From: an uncultured Lachnospiraceae bacterium
GTDB taxonomy: Bacteria; Bacillota; Clostridia; Lachnospirales; Lachnospiraceae
Direction: 5' to 3'
DNA: 37,575 nucleotides
Assembly (NCBI GenBank): GCA_910587715.1
Contig: CAJUMV010000037.1
Span: forward strand, 1 to 37,575
Translations under genes and position numbers: made by a program
Notes under the pieces: model-generated
The model's input: only the letters and a program-made list of their open reading frames with translations
The model's database searches: none
What the model was told of the DNA's origin: nothing
Shown here: positions 1 through 8,119 of the stretch, one piece after another
How positions within the stretch are numbered: the stretch's first letter is position 1
Layout of the letters: the number at the start of each line of letters is the position of its first letter

Positions 1-2
1 CT

Positions 3-78
3 TTCGTTGCCGAAAATAATCCGAAGTATGCAAACAGAATCATTAAACAGCTCAAACGTTTGGAAAACTCACCTTTAA
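3..78 (+). pseudogene. Possible truncated RelE/ParE-type toxin fragment
   Basis: The frame beginning at base 3 reads FVAENNPKYANRIIKQLKR and then runs into the first CRISPR repeat. This resembles the N-terminal helical region of RelE/ParE toxins, where a segment of the form (Y/F)-I-A-x-x-N-P-x-x-A is usual. The 5' part would lie outside the window. If the match is right, the toxin gene is cut after roughly its first 35-40 residues by the distal end of the array. The match is short and judged by eye, so a chance resemblance is possible. Confidence 0.3.
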
Positions 79-170
79 ATTCCACTCTGTTTCTATATCT
101 ACCACTTACGAGCGGAATAAAGAGGCGGCGGATGCGGAACTTTAAATTCCACTCTGTTTCTATATCTACC
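73..170 (-). CRISPR. Minimal CRISPR array: two repeats, one 36-bp spacer
   Basis: Two identical 31-base blocks lie at 73-103 and 140-170, separated by a 36-base spacer (104-139). Read on the minus strand, in the direction of the cas genes, the repeat begins GGTAGATATAG and ends GGAATTTAAAG. That ending is close to the ATTGAAAC-type 3' handle of type I-B repeats. With only two copies the repeat could be 30 or 31 bases. No further repeat appears at 6-36, where the next one would be expected. The leader-proximal repeat is 140-170, next to cas2. Confidence 0.85.
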
Positions 171-354
171 CGCCCCTCACATCTCTCCACCAATCCTCTA
201 TTACACCCCCTCTTTTTGTCTACCTCCCTTCACGCGTTCATTTTCTCTATAATAAACATATCACAAAATTCAACCAACAGCCAAAAATTCCAACCCACTC
301 CTTCTATTGTCTACCCCTTGCCCTAATCACACTATTATGGGTCGACAATAATCA
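171..354 (-). promoter_or_regulatory. CRISPR leader with a probable array promoter
   Basis: This is the AT-rich stretch between cas2 and the leader-proximal repeat, without a credible gene. On the minus strand there is a -35-like TTGGTT (272-277), a 17-bp spacer and a -10-like TATTAT (249-254). Transcription would start near 242, about 70 bases before the first repeat, as expected for a precursor crRNA promoter. The -35 box is only a fair match. Confidence 0.5.
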
Positions 355-633
355 TTATAAAAAGAAACTGGTCTTATCGTCCTCCTTTCCCCAAAACTCC
401 TTATCCAGCCACTTCTCCTGGCGGCTTTTGAAAATAATAACAGAATCCATGCTCTTATCAATATAAGGCTTTAATTCCTGCTGCAATTTTACAAGCTGGA
501 CTTTGGATATCTCACCCTCAAAAACAGAATTTTGTATATGAGTTAAATACTTTTTACAAATTTTAAACACATGTGACCAGCGTTTCTGACCGTTATTATC
601 CTGACAAATATCATACACCAACACGACATACAT
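355..633 (-). CDS. cas2: CRISPR-associated Cas2
   Basis: A 92-residue protein, the usual length for Cas2, which forms the central dimer of the Cas1-Cas2 spacer integrase. It opens with the ferredoxin-like first strand MYVVLVYDIC, with the conserved Asp at residue 8 that ends the first beta strand. The stretch around VFEGEIS is the typical second conserved region. It follows cas1 after 3 bases and is the last gene of the operon before the leader, so it is surely co-transcribed with cas1 and cas4. Confidence 0.95.
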   Translation of the reverse strand: MYVVLVYDICQDNNGQKRWSHVFKICKKYLTHIQNSVFEGEISKVQLVKLQQELKPYIDKSMDSVIIFKSRQEKWLDKEFWGKEDDKTSFFL

Positions 634-636
634 ATT

Positions 637-1629
637 TTACCACCATATTTTGAACCCTTCGTACTCTTTTTCACCGATTAAATGCTTGGTCAATTTATAC
701 GCTTCCAGACGTATCAGATATTGATAACTGACCTGCCTCCCAAGTTCCTTATGCATAATCGTCTTCTTTAGTCGTTCTTCCAACTCCTTCGCAATCAAAC
801 CGGAAGCCTCTTTTTTAAGATGCAGGAAATTCAACTCTTTTGTAAAGCTATCCTCTGTAATCTGCCTGCGATTCAACAGGGAAAAAATCAACCTGTCGCC
901 AATAAGCGGCTTAAACACCTCCGCAATATCCAGACAGAGGGAAAACCTCCTGACCCCCGGTTCATGTAAATAGCTAACCGTCGGATTAAGCTGGGTATGA
1001 TAAATTTCAGTCAGGACTTTCGCATAAATCATGGAGTTTACAAACGAAATCAAGGAATTTATCATGTTATCCGGCGGATGCATCACCCTCTTTTCAAAAT
1101 GAATCTCCTGATCCACGATCACATTCCATGCCGCATAATAGTGCTTTCTGATATTTCCCTCTATTCCCATCAATTCCTGTATGGAATCCGTATCAGATAT
1201 CTTTTTCCGCAAATCATCCACATCTGACATAAATGCCGAGACATCCTTGCCGCGTCCGTTGTAATAACGAAGATTCCTGTATATGTTATCTGCTGCCGCC
1301 TCAATAAATTTTCTGGCGATTGCAATCCTCTTATCATAATCAGAGTAGTGTTCGACCTGCTTTACCAAAAGCTGCCCCGCCAACAGCTTTTCCTTCGGAT
1401 AAAAACTTCCGGTATAAAAATTGTAGTAATTAAAAAAGTGAATCGGTATGCCATACTGTGATATATAACTGATAAAAGAGGTATTAAATGTCATTTCCGA
1501 CATCACGTAAATATCGTCAATCCGCTCTATCGGAATATCCCTCTTCTCTCCCTCATTTGGCGTAAATTGCAAGGTATTGTCTTTCCTTCGCAAATCGCCG
1601 TTATTATAAACATAAAAACTCTGCCCCAT
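637..1629 (-). CDS. cas1: CRISPR-associated endonuclease Cas1 (type I-B)
   Basis: A 330-residue protein of normal Cas1b length, the metal-dependent integrase that joins new spacers to the leader-proximal repeat. The N-terminal beta-rich domain starts MGQSFYVYNNGDLRRKDN. The three active-site residues are in place: Glu157 in GIEGN, His222 in YLHEPG and Asp234 in LDIAE. It lies 44 bases after cas4 and 3 bases before cas2. No frameshift or missing catalytic residue is seen, so adaptation should be intact. Confidence 0.96.
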   Translation of the reverse strand: MGQSFYVYNNGDLRRKDNTLQFTPNEGEKRDIPIERIDDIYVMSEMTFNTSFISYISQYGIPIHFFNYYNFYTGSFYPKEKLLAGQLLVKQVEHYSDYDKRIAIARKFIEAAADNIYRNLRYYNGRGKDVSAFMSDVDDLRKKISDTDSIQELMGIEGNIRKHYYAAWNVIVDQEIHFEKRVMHPPDNMINSLISFVNSMIYAKVLTEIYHTQLNPTVSYLHEPGVRRFSLCLDIAEVFKPLIGDRLIFSLLNRRQITEDSFTKELNFLHLKKEASGLIAKELEERLKKTIMHKELGRQVSYQYLIRLEAYKLTKHLIGEKEYEGFKIWW

Positions 1630-1673
1630 AACTCTCCCCTTATAGTATAGTTTGCATTTTCTACATCACCTCA

Positions 1674-2168
1674 TCAAATAAAGCACAGGTCGTGATAAGC
1701 GCACTTAGCGCATATTCTCTTTTGGGAAAACGTCGGCGGCAGCGTTTGTTCCTTTATCGCATTTATATCGCTAATAATCCGCTCCAACCGTTCTTCATCC
1801 TCCCGGGTCAATTCCACCATAAGATTTTTCTTTAAGAGAGGATAATCAATTTTTGCCTTCAATCCCTCTACGCCTCTCTGTCTTAAATAATATAAATAAT
1901 ATTTCACCTGCCAGATGCCCGCCTCTTCTATCGCCCTGCTCTTCTTCACCTCGTGGAGTTCTTTATGCTCTTTGATGAAATCAATATTGATCACATTGTC
2001 AATGTTAATATGCTTGTCCCCTCTCTGATAGCTGTTTTCATCCAACAATTTACCCAGCATGACATTTTCATTCTCCGCCTCCATACTGATTTCATGGACA
2101 AAATACCACAGCTTTCTTTGGCACACAAAATAATAGTAAATCATAACTCCCGTGATTCGCTCTTCCAT
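1674..2168 (-). CDS. cas4: CRISPR-associated exonuclease Cas4
   Basis: A RecB-like exonuclease that processes prespacers and helps select PAM and orientation. About 164 residues from the ATG at 2168; a GTG at 2183 in the same frame is less likely because the G-rich ribosome binding site lies between the two. The expected iron-sulphur cysteines are present: one near residue 16 (YFVCQRKLW) and three in the C-terminal CAKCAYHDLC. The gene starts 20 bases after the cas3 stop. The Shine-Dalgarno sequence is a run of eight G (2172-2179), which is unusual. Confidence 0.93.
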   Translation of the reverse strand: MEERITGVMIYYYFVCQRKLWYFVHEISMEAENENVMLGKLLDENSYQRGDKHINIDNVINIDFIKEHKELHEVKKSRAIEEAGIWQVKYYLYYLRQRGVEGLKAKIDYPLLKKNLMVELTREDEERLERIISDINAIKEQTLPPTFSQKRICAKCAYHDLCFI

Positions 2169-2188
2169 CTTCCCCCCCCTCACTCTTT

Positions 2189-4594
2189 CTATACAAAAAT
2201 AGGATCCTCTACTTTCACAAACTTTTTTGCACGAAACCCGCTTTTATCATCATAATCACAATCTATAACGCCTATCTTTTCATAAGTTCCAATCTGCACG
2301 GGGCGACACTTTTCTGCCGATAACCCATTACGAACAGCCTTCTCATACTCCGTGACAATATAGTTTTGTACGGGAACGGTGTATTGCATGATACGACTGC
2401 GCTCTTTTAGCTTCTCAAGCGTAGTGGTTTGGGATGAGCGGATTTTCTCTGCACCGGACTCAATTTCCTGTTGATATGATGCATACACGGGAAGCGGAAT
2501 CACATCCTTTGTATAAATATCTTCTCTTATCTTAACTTCACTTCGATCCTGCTCATACATTCCGATATCCTTTAACTTCTCCATCTGTTTCCTGTACTTT
2601 TGCATATAATTTGTATTTGACAATCTCTCTGTCGTAAAATATTTCTCCATCATCTCTATTTTGCGTCCCTCGGACAGCGTTCCCCCGCCTGCCTCTCTCA
2701 AGGTTTCTTCCAGCGCCAGTTTGGACAATCCAAAAATATCTCTGTCAATAAAGCCTGTATTTGTGCCTTTCTGCTCCTTCCCCGGCACATATGATGATTC
2801 TAAATATTTGTCCTCTATCACGGTGTAAACAAAACAATTATAATCTTCAACTGCCTTCTTTCCCTTGCGGTTCACCCTTCCCATTCTCTGCAGCAAAGAC
2901 GGGATATCCTGCAATTCCGTAAACAGATAATCAAAATCAATATCGAGACTCGCCTCCACGAGAGACGTGCTGATCCAGATAACCGTCTCCTCGTGCCCGG
3001 TCGCGCCGCACTCACAAATCGCATTTTCTTTCGCCGCTCTGTCCTGCTGTATATATTTTGAATGGAGCAGATGAATCCTGTCCCTGTTTTCCTCCCCAAT
3101 CAGATCGCACAGTTCCTCATACATCCGCTGTGCCTTTTGAATGGTATTGCAGATAACGAGCATCTTGCCAGAAGGTTTTCTGATTTTTGCGAAACGATCT
3201 CCCTCTGCCGTTCCTGCAGCACCCTCCTCCGAGAGACATTGCCGAAACTTTTCCGCGATCGTTTCCGCATCCATCATGGTCGGTATCACTTTCACCCTAT
3301 GCCGTACCTGCTCCCGATCGCAAAACTCGCCGTATACAAATTTGCCTACTTCCTTTTCAATCAATTCCTTGATAAAAGGCGCAAGTGTGGCTGTGGTGAT
3401 GGCAATTCTGCCGCCCAGCTCCCGTATCATTTTCAGTCCAAAGACCAAATCCGCCAGCAAGTCTGCGCCGTACATCTGGATTTCATCAATCACGACTTTT
3501 GAGTACGACAGTGTGGCGAGCTTCAACTCATAGGTCTGATACTGGAAAATAAAGTCAAACAGCTGATCTACCGTCGATATGGTGAGGGGCATGGCAAGCT
3601 GTCTGCTCCGATTGTGATAGGCGATCACATCCATCTCCCGATATAATGCGCCTTCCATGCTCCCCATTTTCTGCGTTTTCTTCTCCTGCTGCTCTAACAG
3701 TCTGGCAACCGCATCCGAATGCAGAAGACCGAGCTGTTTTTCTATCCCGTCACTGCTCTCATCAGCAATAATTTCTCTTCTAATCCGGTCGTACATTTTG
3801 TTGATTGCCGTCCGCACCGGAAGAAAGATAAAGCCTTTATGATCCCCAATCCACAGTAAAGCCGCCTCCGTCTTTCCCATGCCGGTCTGTCCTACAACCA
3901 TGATATTCTCGTTCTGTCTTTCCAGACAGAATTGCTGCATCTCATTATAGGAAAAGCCCTTTTTCTCAAAAAACCGTTTTGTCTTGCACATCAGGAAATC
4001 ATTTTTATATTCGATTTCCGTCTCGCCGCTTGCCGCGTAATCGCATTTATGCAAGAGACCTTTTACCAAAATCATTTTCTCTTTTATCTCTGGCTGCATA
4101 ATACAGTTTTTTATTCCTTTGAGCGCTTTCCTGCCCGGATGCCCGGCGCACTCCCACTGTACCAGCAGTTCCTCCGCCAGACTGCGCTTCTCCGCATCCT
4201 CCAGCAGATGGAATACATCCCCATAATCGTGATGAAATCCCACGGCAAACAATAAAATATAATACTCCGGCAAAGAATTTTTTGGCATCAGATACATGGA
4301 CAGCACATTGTGCGGAATTTCCCGCTCCGCATCAAACTTAAGTTCACGGGATTTCAGCCGTTCCTGCATCTTTGGATTTGCCTTGCCCAAATCGTGATAC
4401 TCGCACGCCTCGCACAACAATTCGTAAATATCTTGACCGATATACCCCAGCCCCAAAAGCGTCTTTGCGCGTTCCAGCAGGGCGCGGTTGTGTTCTTCTA
4501 TCGTAACGCCGCCGCTTTTCGCCAGCTGTTTGACCATCTTTTCAAATTCCTGCGCAAACAAATTGTCTGCCGCACTTGCTTTTGTATTTTCCAT
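2189..4594 (-). CDS. cas3: Cas3 helicase-nuclease (type I-B)
   Basis: The effector of type I interference: recruited by Cascade, it unwinds and degrades target DNA. About 801 residues from the ATG at 4594; an ATG at 4612 in frame is possible but has a poorer ribosome binding site. An N-terminal HD nuclease domain shows EYHDLGK (residues 65-71) and GFHHD. The SF2 helicase has Walker A GQTGMGKT (235-242), a DEIQ box in VVIDEIQMYG, a TAT motif in ITTATLAPF and motif VI QRMGRVNRKG. HD and helicase are in one chain and all motifs look intact. Confidence 0.95.
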   Translation of the reverse strand: MENTKASAADNLFAQEFEKMVKQLAKSGGVTIEEHNRALLERAKTLLGLGYIGQDIYELLCEACEYHDLGKANPKMQERLKSRELKFDAEREIPHNVLSMYLMPKNSLPEYYILLFAVGFHHDYGDVFHLLEDAEKRSLAEELLVQWECAGHPGRKALKGIKNCIMQPEIKEKMILVKGLLHKCDYAASGETEIEYKNDFLMCKTKRFFEKKGFSYNEMQQFCLERQNENIMVVGQTGMGKTEAALLWIGDHKGFIFLPVRTAINKMYDRIRREIIADESSDGIEKQLGLLHSDAVARLLEQQEKKTQKMGSMEGALYREMDVIAYHNRSRQLAMPLTISTVDQLFDFIFQYQTYELKLATLSYSKVVIDEIQMYGADLLADLVFGLKMIRELGGRIAITTATLAPFIKELIEKEVGKFVYGEFCDREQVRHRVKVIPTMMDAETIAEKFRQCLSEEGAAGTAEGDRFAKIRKPSGKMLVICNTIQKAQRMYEELCDLIGEENRDRIHLLHSKYIQQDRAAKENAICECGATGHEETVIWISTSLVEASLDIDFDYLFTELQDIPSLLQRMGRVNRKGKKAVEDYNCFVYTVIEDKYLESSYVPGKEQKGTNTGFIDRDIFGLSKLALEETLREAGGGTLSEGRKIEMMEKYFTTERLSNTNYMQKYRKQMEKLKDIGMYEQDRSEVKIREDIYTKDVIPLPVYASYQQEIESGAEKIRSSQTTTLEKLKERSRIMQYTVPVQNYIVTEYEKAVRNGLSAEKCRPVQIGTYEKIGVIDCDYDDKSGFRAKKFVKVEDPIFV

Positions 4595-4639
4595 ACCCTT
4601 CCCCATCCCCATATACGCTTTCAGTTAGAAAACAGAGCA

Positions 4640-5740
4640 CTAAACAAAATTTACGATATAATGCTTCCCGTCCTCCAGCCAGTCCACATAGATGCCGTCC
4701 CCCTCTTCAATGTCACTGATTACATAGCCGGACGCGTACAACACTTTTTTCTTTTCAAAAATTCTCTGACCATTTTCACCGATTGTATACAGTTTGGGAA
4801 TCGCATATTTTGTCCCGATCACCTGTCTGCTCATCCCCTTATCCTTTGTGAGAACTTTTTGCTTTCTCACATTTTCTATGGCGAGATATGCCGGATATGC
4901 CGTTTCCAGTTCTTGCTCACACCCGCGAAGCATAACCCACGCTGCCTCTTTCACCTCGACAAAGTCCTCGCTTCTGCCAAGGGACGTGATGTTGTACACG
5001 TTCTCGTAAATATCCTCCAAGGTTTTTCTGTCGTCCGCCGCAATATGTATAATCAGTTCCACATCAGACAGAATCTCATACTGTTTGATCGAGGTTGTCA
5101 ACACACGGAAACGGGAGTACGGAATAGAAAACACATTTTTCTCATACTCCGAAAATTGTTTCTCCGTATCCGCTATCTTATCCCGGATATCTTCTTCCTG
5201 CCTTTTCACACTTTCAAATTCCGGCAAAAGCTTATCCATCTGCTTTCTCTGCGCAGAAAGTTTCTTTTTCTCCTCCTTTAACCGATTCAATTCCGGTTTC
5301 AGCTTTTCGTTTTTCAGTATCTGCACTTCTCTTCCCTTCCGTTTCAGACCCTGATATTCCGCCAGAAGCTCCTGATCATACACTTTGATATCCGCGTTTT
5401 TTTCAAAACTGCTGCCCTGCTTTTTCGCCTCAGCCACCTTGACAAACGCTGTACTAAGCATACTCTCGTTCGTCATTTTAACAAGAATGCCTCTGTCATC
5501 AAAGGTGGAGTTGAGAAAATTATAATCCCGGTACACCCGCCTATTCATAGAACCGTACCTGCCCTGTATGCTGACGTCCATCTTATGCGTTTCCGTATAA
5601 CCGCACGCCTTGTGAATCGCGCCGATCACTGTCGAAAAGGGGGGCAGGGGATAAGTCATCTTGTTTTCAAATGTCTCTGTTCTTCGGTAATTGGCACTGG
5701 ACTGGCACAGAACAAGCCGTATCGCCTCTTTGTTATGCAT
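4640..5740 (-). CDS. cas5: Cas5 of type I-B (Cas5t) with a long coiled-coil insert
   Basis: The RAMP-fold Cascade subunit that caps the 5' handle of the crRNA. The N-terminal part, with the conserved YPLPPFSTVIGAIH segment, is typical of Cas5t. The ATG at 5740 is preferred to the one at 5761 because a GGAGGAAGG ribosome binding site lies before it. The protein has about 366 residues, well above the 230-260 usual for Cas5. The excess is a Lys/Glu-rich predicted coiled coil at roughly residues 123-203, placed between the N-terminal half and the segment starting IPYSRFRVL. It sits between cas7 and cas3. Confidence 0.92.
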   Translation of the reverse strand: MHNKEAIRLVLCQSSANYRRTETFENKMTYPLPPFSTVIGAIHKACGYTETHKMDVSIQGRYGSMNRRVYRDYNFLNSTFDDRGILVKMTNESMLSTAFVKVAEAKKQGSSFEKNADIKVYDQELLAEYQGLKRKGREVQILKNEKLKPELNRLKEEKKKLSAQRKQMDKLLPEFESVKRQEEDIRDKIADTEKQFSEYEKNVFSIPYSRFRVLTTSIKQYEILSDVELIIHIAADDRKTLEDIYENVYNITSLGRSEDFVEVKEAAWVMLRGCEQELETAYPAYLAIENVRKQKVLTKDKGMSRQVIGTKYAIPKLYTIGENGQRIFEKKKVLYASGYVISDIEEGDGIYVDWLEDGKHYIVNFV

Positions 5741-5762
5741 CCGCACACCTTCCTCCCGCATC

Positions 5763-6644
5763 CTACTTATAATATTCCCGCACCTGCCCCCTCAGTGTTT
5801 CAAAAAACGCCGCAACACTGACAGGCTTTAATTTTTCGACAATTTCATCCTCATTATCCAGATTGTGCCCACGGAGCAGCGCCGCAGAATAACCCTTGTT
5901 CACTCTCTGGATAAAATCGTCCGATAATTCGAGCCGATTGTTGATGACTTTGACCACGTTTTCAAAATAGTGCGTCTTTCTCTCGGAAAAACCGCCCACA
6001 ACAAAGACAGGCTCCGCATTGTCCAAATTTCCCCGCACAACCAGACTGAGATTTTCCACCGCGTCAAGAAGGCTGTTGACCCTCTCTGCCTTCTCCGCTC
6101 CATCCGCTTCTGCCTCCGTAAAGTTGGGATCTGTGCCAATCATTCCCAGATCGATCGTCATACTGTACACGCGCAGCGTCTTTTCGTATTCATACTGATA
6201 GGGCATCAGTCCGGCATCCCCGGCATCTTTTTGGAGATTCAGGTTATTTGCCTTTGCGTAATTGCTCGCCAGATACATGTTATTGTGAAAACGGGTCTCG
6301 CTGACAAACGGCTCACATGCCACCGCATCCGTCAGATAAAAGGAACTATTTCGTATATAAGTGTCCTTGCCGGTAGTCATATAGCCGCCCTCTAAGGCAC
6401 GATTATTGGCGGCATTTCTCTCCGGCGTCGCCTCCTTCTGTGTTGCGCCGTCCACCGTGGTCACGAGATCGTCGTACATGCCGCTCTGCACCATGATCGC
6501 GTTTTTCAGACTTTCACGGCTGCGAATCGTGTATACGTGACCCTTCTTGTATATTTTCTGTACACTTCCGATATTGCTCAAATTTTCCGAATAGTTGGAC
6601 GTCATATTTGCCACAACCGTCAATGTAATCGCTCTCTTTTCCAT
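5763..6644 (-). CDS. cas7: Cas7 backbone subunit (Cst2/DevR family)
   Basis: A 293-residue protein that forms the helical backbone of Cascade along the crRNA spacer. The start MEKRAITLTVVANMTSNYS and the SRESLKNAI segment are typical of the Cst2/DevR family of type I-B. Asn and Ser residues around the GSVQKIY loop match the usual autoregulatory-family pattern. A GGAGAGG ribosome binding site precedes the ATG. It is 14 bases after cas8b and 22 before the chosen cas5 start. Confidence 0.93.
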   Translation of the reverse strand: MEKRAITLTVVANMTSNYSENLSNIGSVQKIYKKGHVYTIRSRESLKNAIMVQSGMYDDLVTTVDGATQKEATPERNAANNRALEGGYMTTGKDTYIRNSSFYLTDAVACEPFVSETRFHNNMYLASNYAKANNLNLQKDAGDAGLMPYQYEYEKTLRVYSMTIDLGMIGTDPNFTEAEADGAEKAERVNSLLDAVENLSLVVRGNLDNAEPVFVVGGFSERKTHYFENVVKVINNRLELSDDFIQRVNKGYSAALLRGHNLDNEDEIVEKLKPVSVAAFFETLRGQVREYYK

Positions 6645-6658
6645 ATGTCCTCTCTCCT

Positions 6659-6982
6659 TTACACTTCATCCCAAACTTTGTTGTCTGTTTCCTCAGTCTC
6701 TGTCTTTTCTCTGGAATACTCATTGAAATTGCTGACAAACGTATACGCCGCATCTTTGTTTGCCTCAAAATCTTCAAACAGATCATAGGCAAAGGGAAAG
6801 TATACATCCGTATAATTCGATAAACTGAGAAGTATCTCCGAGAATCTATCATAATCATGGAAAATCAGCGCACTTAGCAGTTTGGTTCTGTAACTGCTGA
6901 TCTTATTCCCCTGATTCCTGCCCTTAAGCACCGCTGCCGCCTTTTCCGCTCCTGCATACGCGCTTCGCATTCCTTTGTTCAT
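6659..6982 (-). CDS. cas11: Probable Cas11 small subunit from an internal start in cas8b
   Basis: Within cas8b there is an in-frame ATG at 6982 preceded by a near-perfect Shine-Dalgarno GGAGGTG (6988-6994) five bases upstream. Starting there would give a 107-residue, mostly helical protein identical to the cas8b C-terminus, with the same stop. In several type I-B, I-C and I-D systems a separate Cas11 small subunit is known to be made this way from the large-subunit gene. The strength and spacing of the site inside a coding region make this a confident prediction, though translation is not shown by sequence alone. Confidence 0.75.
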   Translation of the reverse strand: MNKGMRSAYAGAEKAAAVLKGRNQGNKISSYRTKLLSALIFHDYDRFSEILLSLSNYTDVYFPFAYDLFEDFEANKDAAYTFVSNFNEYSREKTETEETDNKVWDEV

Positions 6983-8116
6983 GTTCTCACCTCCGATTTG
7001 CAATTTATCCCGTATCTGTATGTTCAGCCCGATCATGTTCCATATCAGAATCGCATTGTTCGCCGATTTTTTATTTGTATCATCCTTGATCAAAGCCACT
7101 ATAAAATCATCCAGCAGCTGCAGATTCCTGACCGAATCCGTCACCTGCTCCAACACTGACACATAAGAATCATCCAATTTTGCCGTCCTGCAAAAAACAT
7201 TATAATTTTTAATCTGCTGAAAGATCGCAATGCTTTCCCGCCGCAAAAAGAACGTCTCAAAATAGGAATTGTCCACATGCTTTTTGATAATCTCCACATC
7301 ATAGTTGAGGAAATCCGATGCATATATGATGTTTTCAAACAAAACCCTTCTGGTATCCACGATCCCATTTGGCTGATTTTCTCTCTGTTCCCGGCACTTA
7401 TCCTGCAAAATCCGGTTGGTGTGAACCAGCTGTCTGATCGTGGAATTGTCATTGATAAAAAAGGACTCTCTCCCGATGGTAAACGCGAACGGTATGAAAT
7501 CATAAAACTCACTGTCCGAGGAGGAAAACAATCCCATATCATACCGATAGGAGACGGATTTGCCTTTCTTGGCAAAGTCCACATAATATCCCTTCAGCCG
7601 CGCCGTGTCTCCCTTTGGTTTCCGAAATACATTTTCATTGCAGAAATTCCGATATAAATTCGATTTGTTTCTAAAAGTTTCCCTTACAATGACTGTCCTG
7701 TTTTCCTCAATCAAGGCAAGAAGCTCTTCCGCGTTGGTTCCGTCAAATTTCCTCTTTGCAAATATTTTCTTCATAACGGTATTTGCCGTCAGCTTACCGT
7801 TGATAAAGTCCATTTCCTCCTTCGGCCATTCCGCTTTATGTAGCGCCCTCTCTGCCGCACAGTGGTGCAGTTCTGTCGAAAAATAATCCTCAATAAACGC
7901 GTCCAACTTCTCATCCGTGATATCCGCCGCGTTAAATTTGAGAACATCCAGCCCCTCGTCGTATTCGGAATCATCATCATAGGTTTCTCTTGCTCTGGCA
8001 ATCTCTTCTTTATTGTAGGGTATCTGCGCATAGTCAAAAAAACGAATCAGCCCCACAATTGCCGCCGCGTCTTTCCAGTCATCCGCCTCCAGATAATCCG
8101 TAAATTCTCCGGCCAA
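6659..8116 (-). CDS. cas8b: Cas8b large subunit (Cst1-like)
   Basis: The large Cascade subunit that recognises the PAM and recruits Cas3. It has 485 residues and is assigned by position between cas6 and cas7 and by overall resemblance to Cst1/Cas8b proteins, which diverge strongly. The start is a TTG at 8116 with GGAGG eight bases before it. I do not see the CxxC pairs that mark some Cst1 members. The last 107 residues form a helical domain that is probably also made separately as Cas11. The gene begins 3 bases after the cas6 stop. Confidence 0.85.
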   Translation of the reverse strand: MAGEFTDYLEADDWKDAAAIVGLIRFFDYAQIPYNKEEIARARETYDDDSEYDEGLDVLKFNAADITDEKLDAFIEDYFSTELHHCAAERALHKAEWPKEEMDFINGKLTANTVMKKIFAKRKFDGTNAEELLALIEENRTVIVRETFRNKSNLYRNFCNENVFRKPKGDTARLKGYYVDFAKKGKSVSYRYDMGLFSSSDSEFYDFIPFAFTIGRESFFINDNSTIRQLVHTNRILQDKCREQRENQPNGIVDTRRVLFENIIYASDFLNYDVEIIKKHVDNSYFETFFLRRESIAIFQQIKNYNVFCRTAKLDDSYVSVLEQVTDSVRNLQLLDDFIVALIKDDTNKKSANNAILIWNMIGLNIQIRDKLQIGGENMNKGMRSAYAGAEKAAAVLKGRNQGNKISSYRTKLLSALIFHDYDRFSEILLSLSNYTDVYFPFAYDLFEDFEANKDAAYTFVSNFNEYSREKTETEETDNKVWDEV

Positions 8117-8119
8117 TAC

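Noticed and set aside
6..36. A third CRISPR repeat one period to the left
   Set aside because: The bases there show no resemblance to the repeat.
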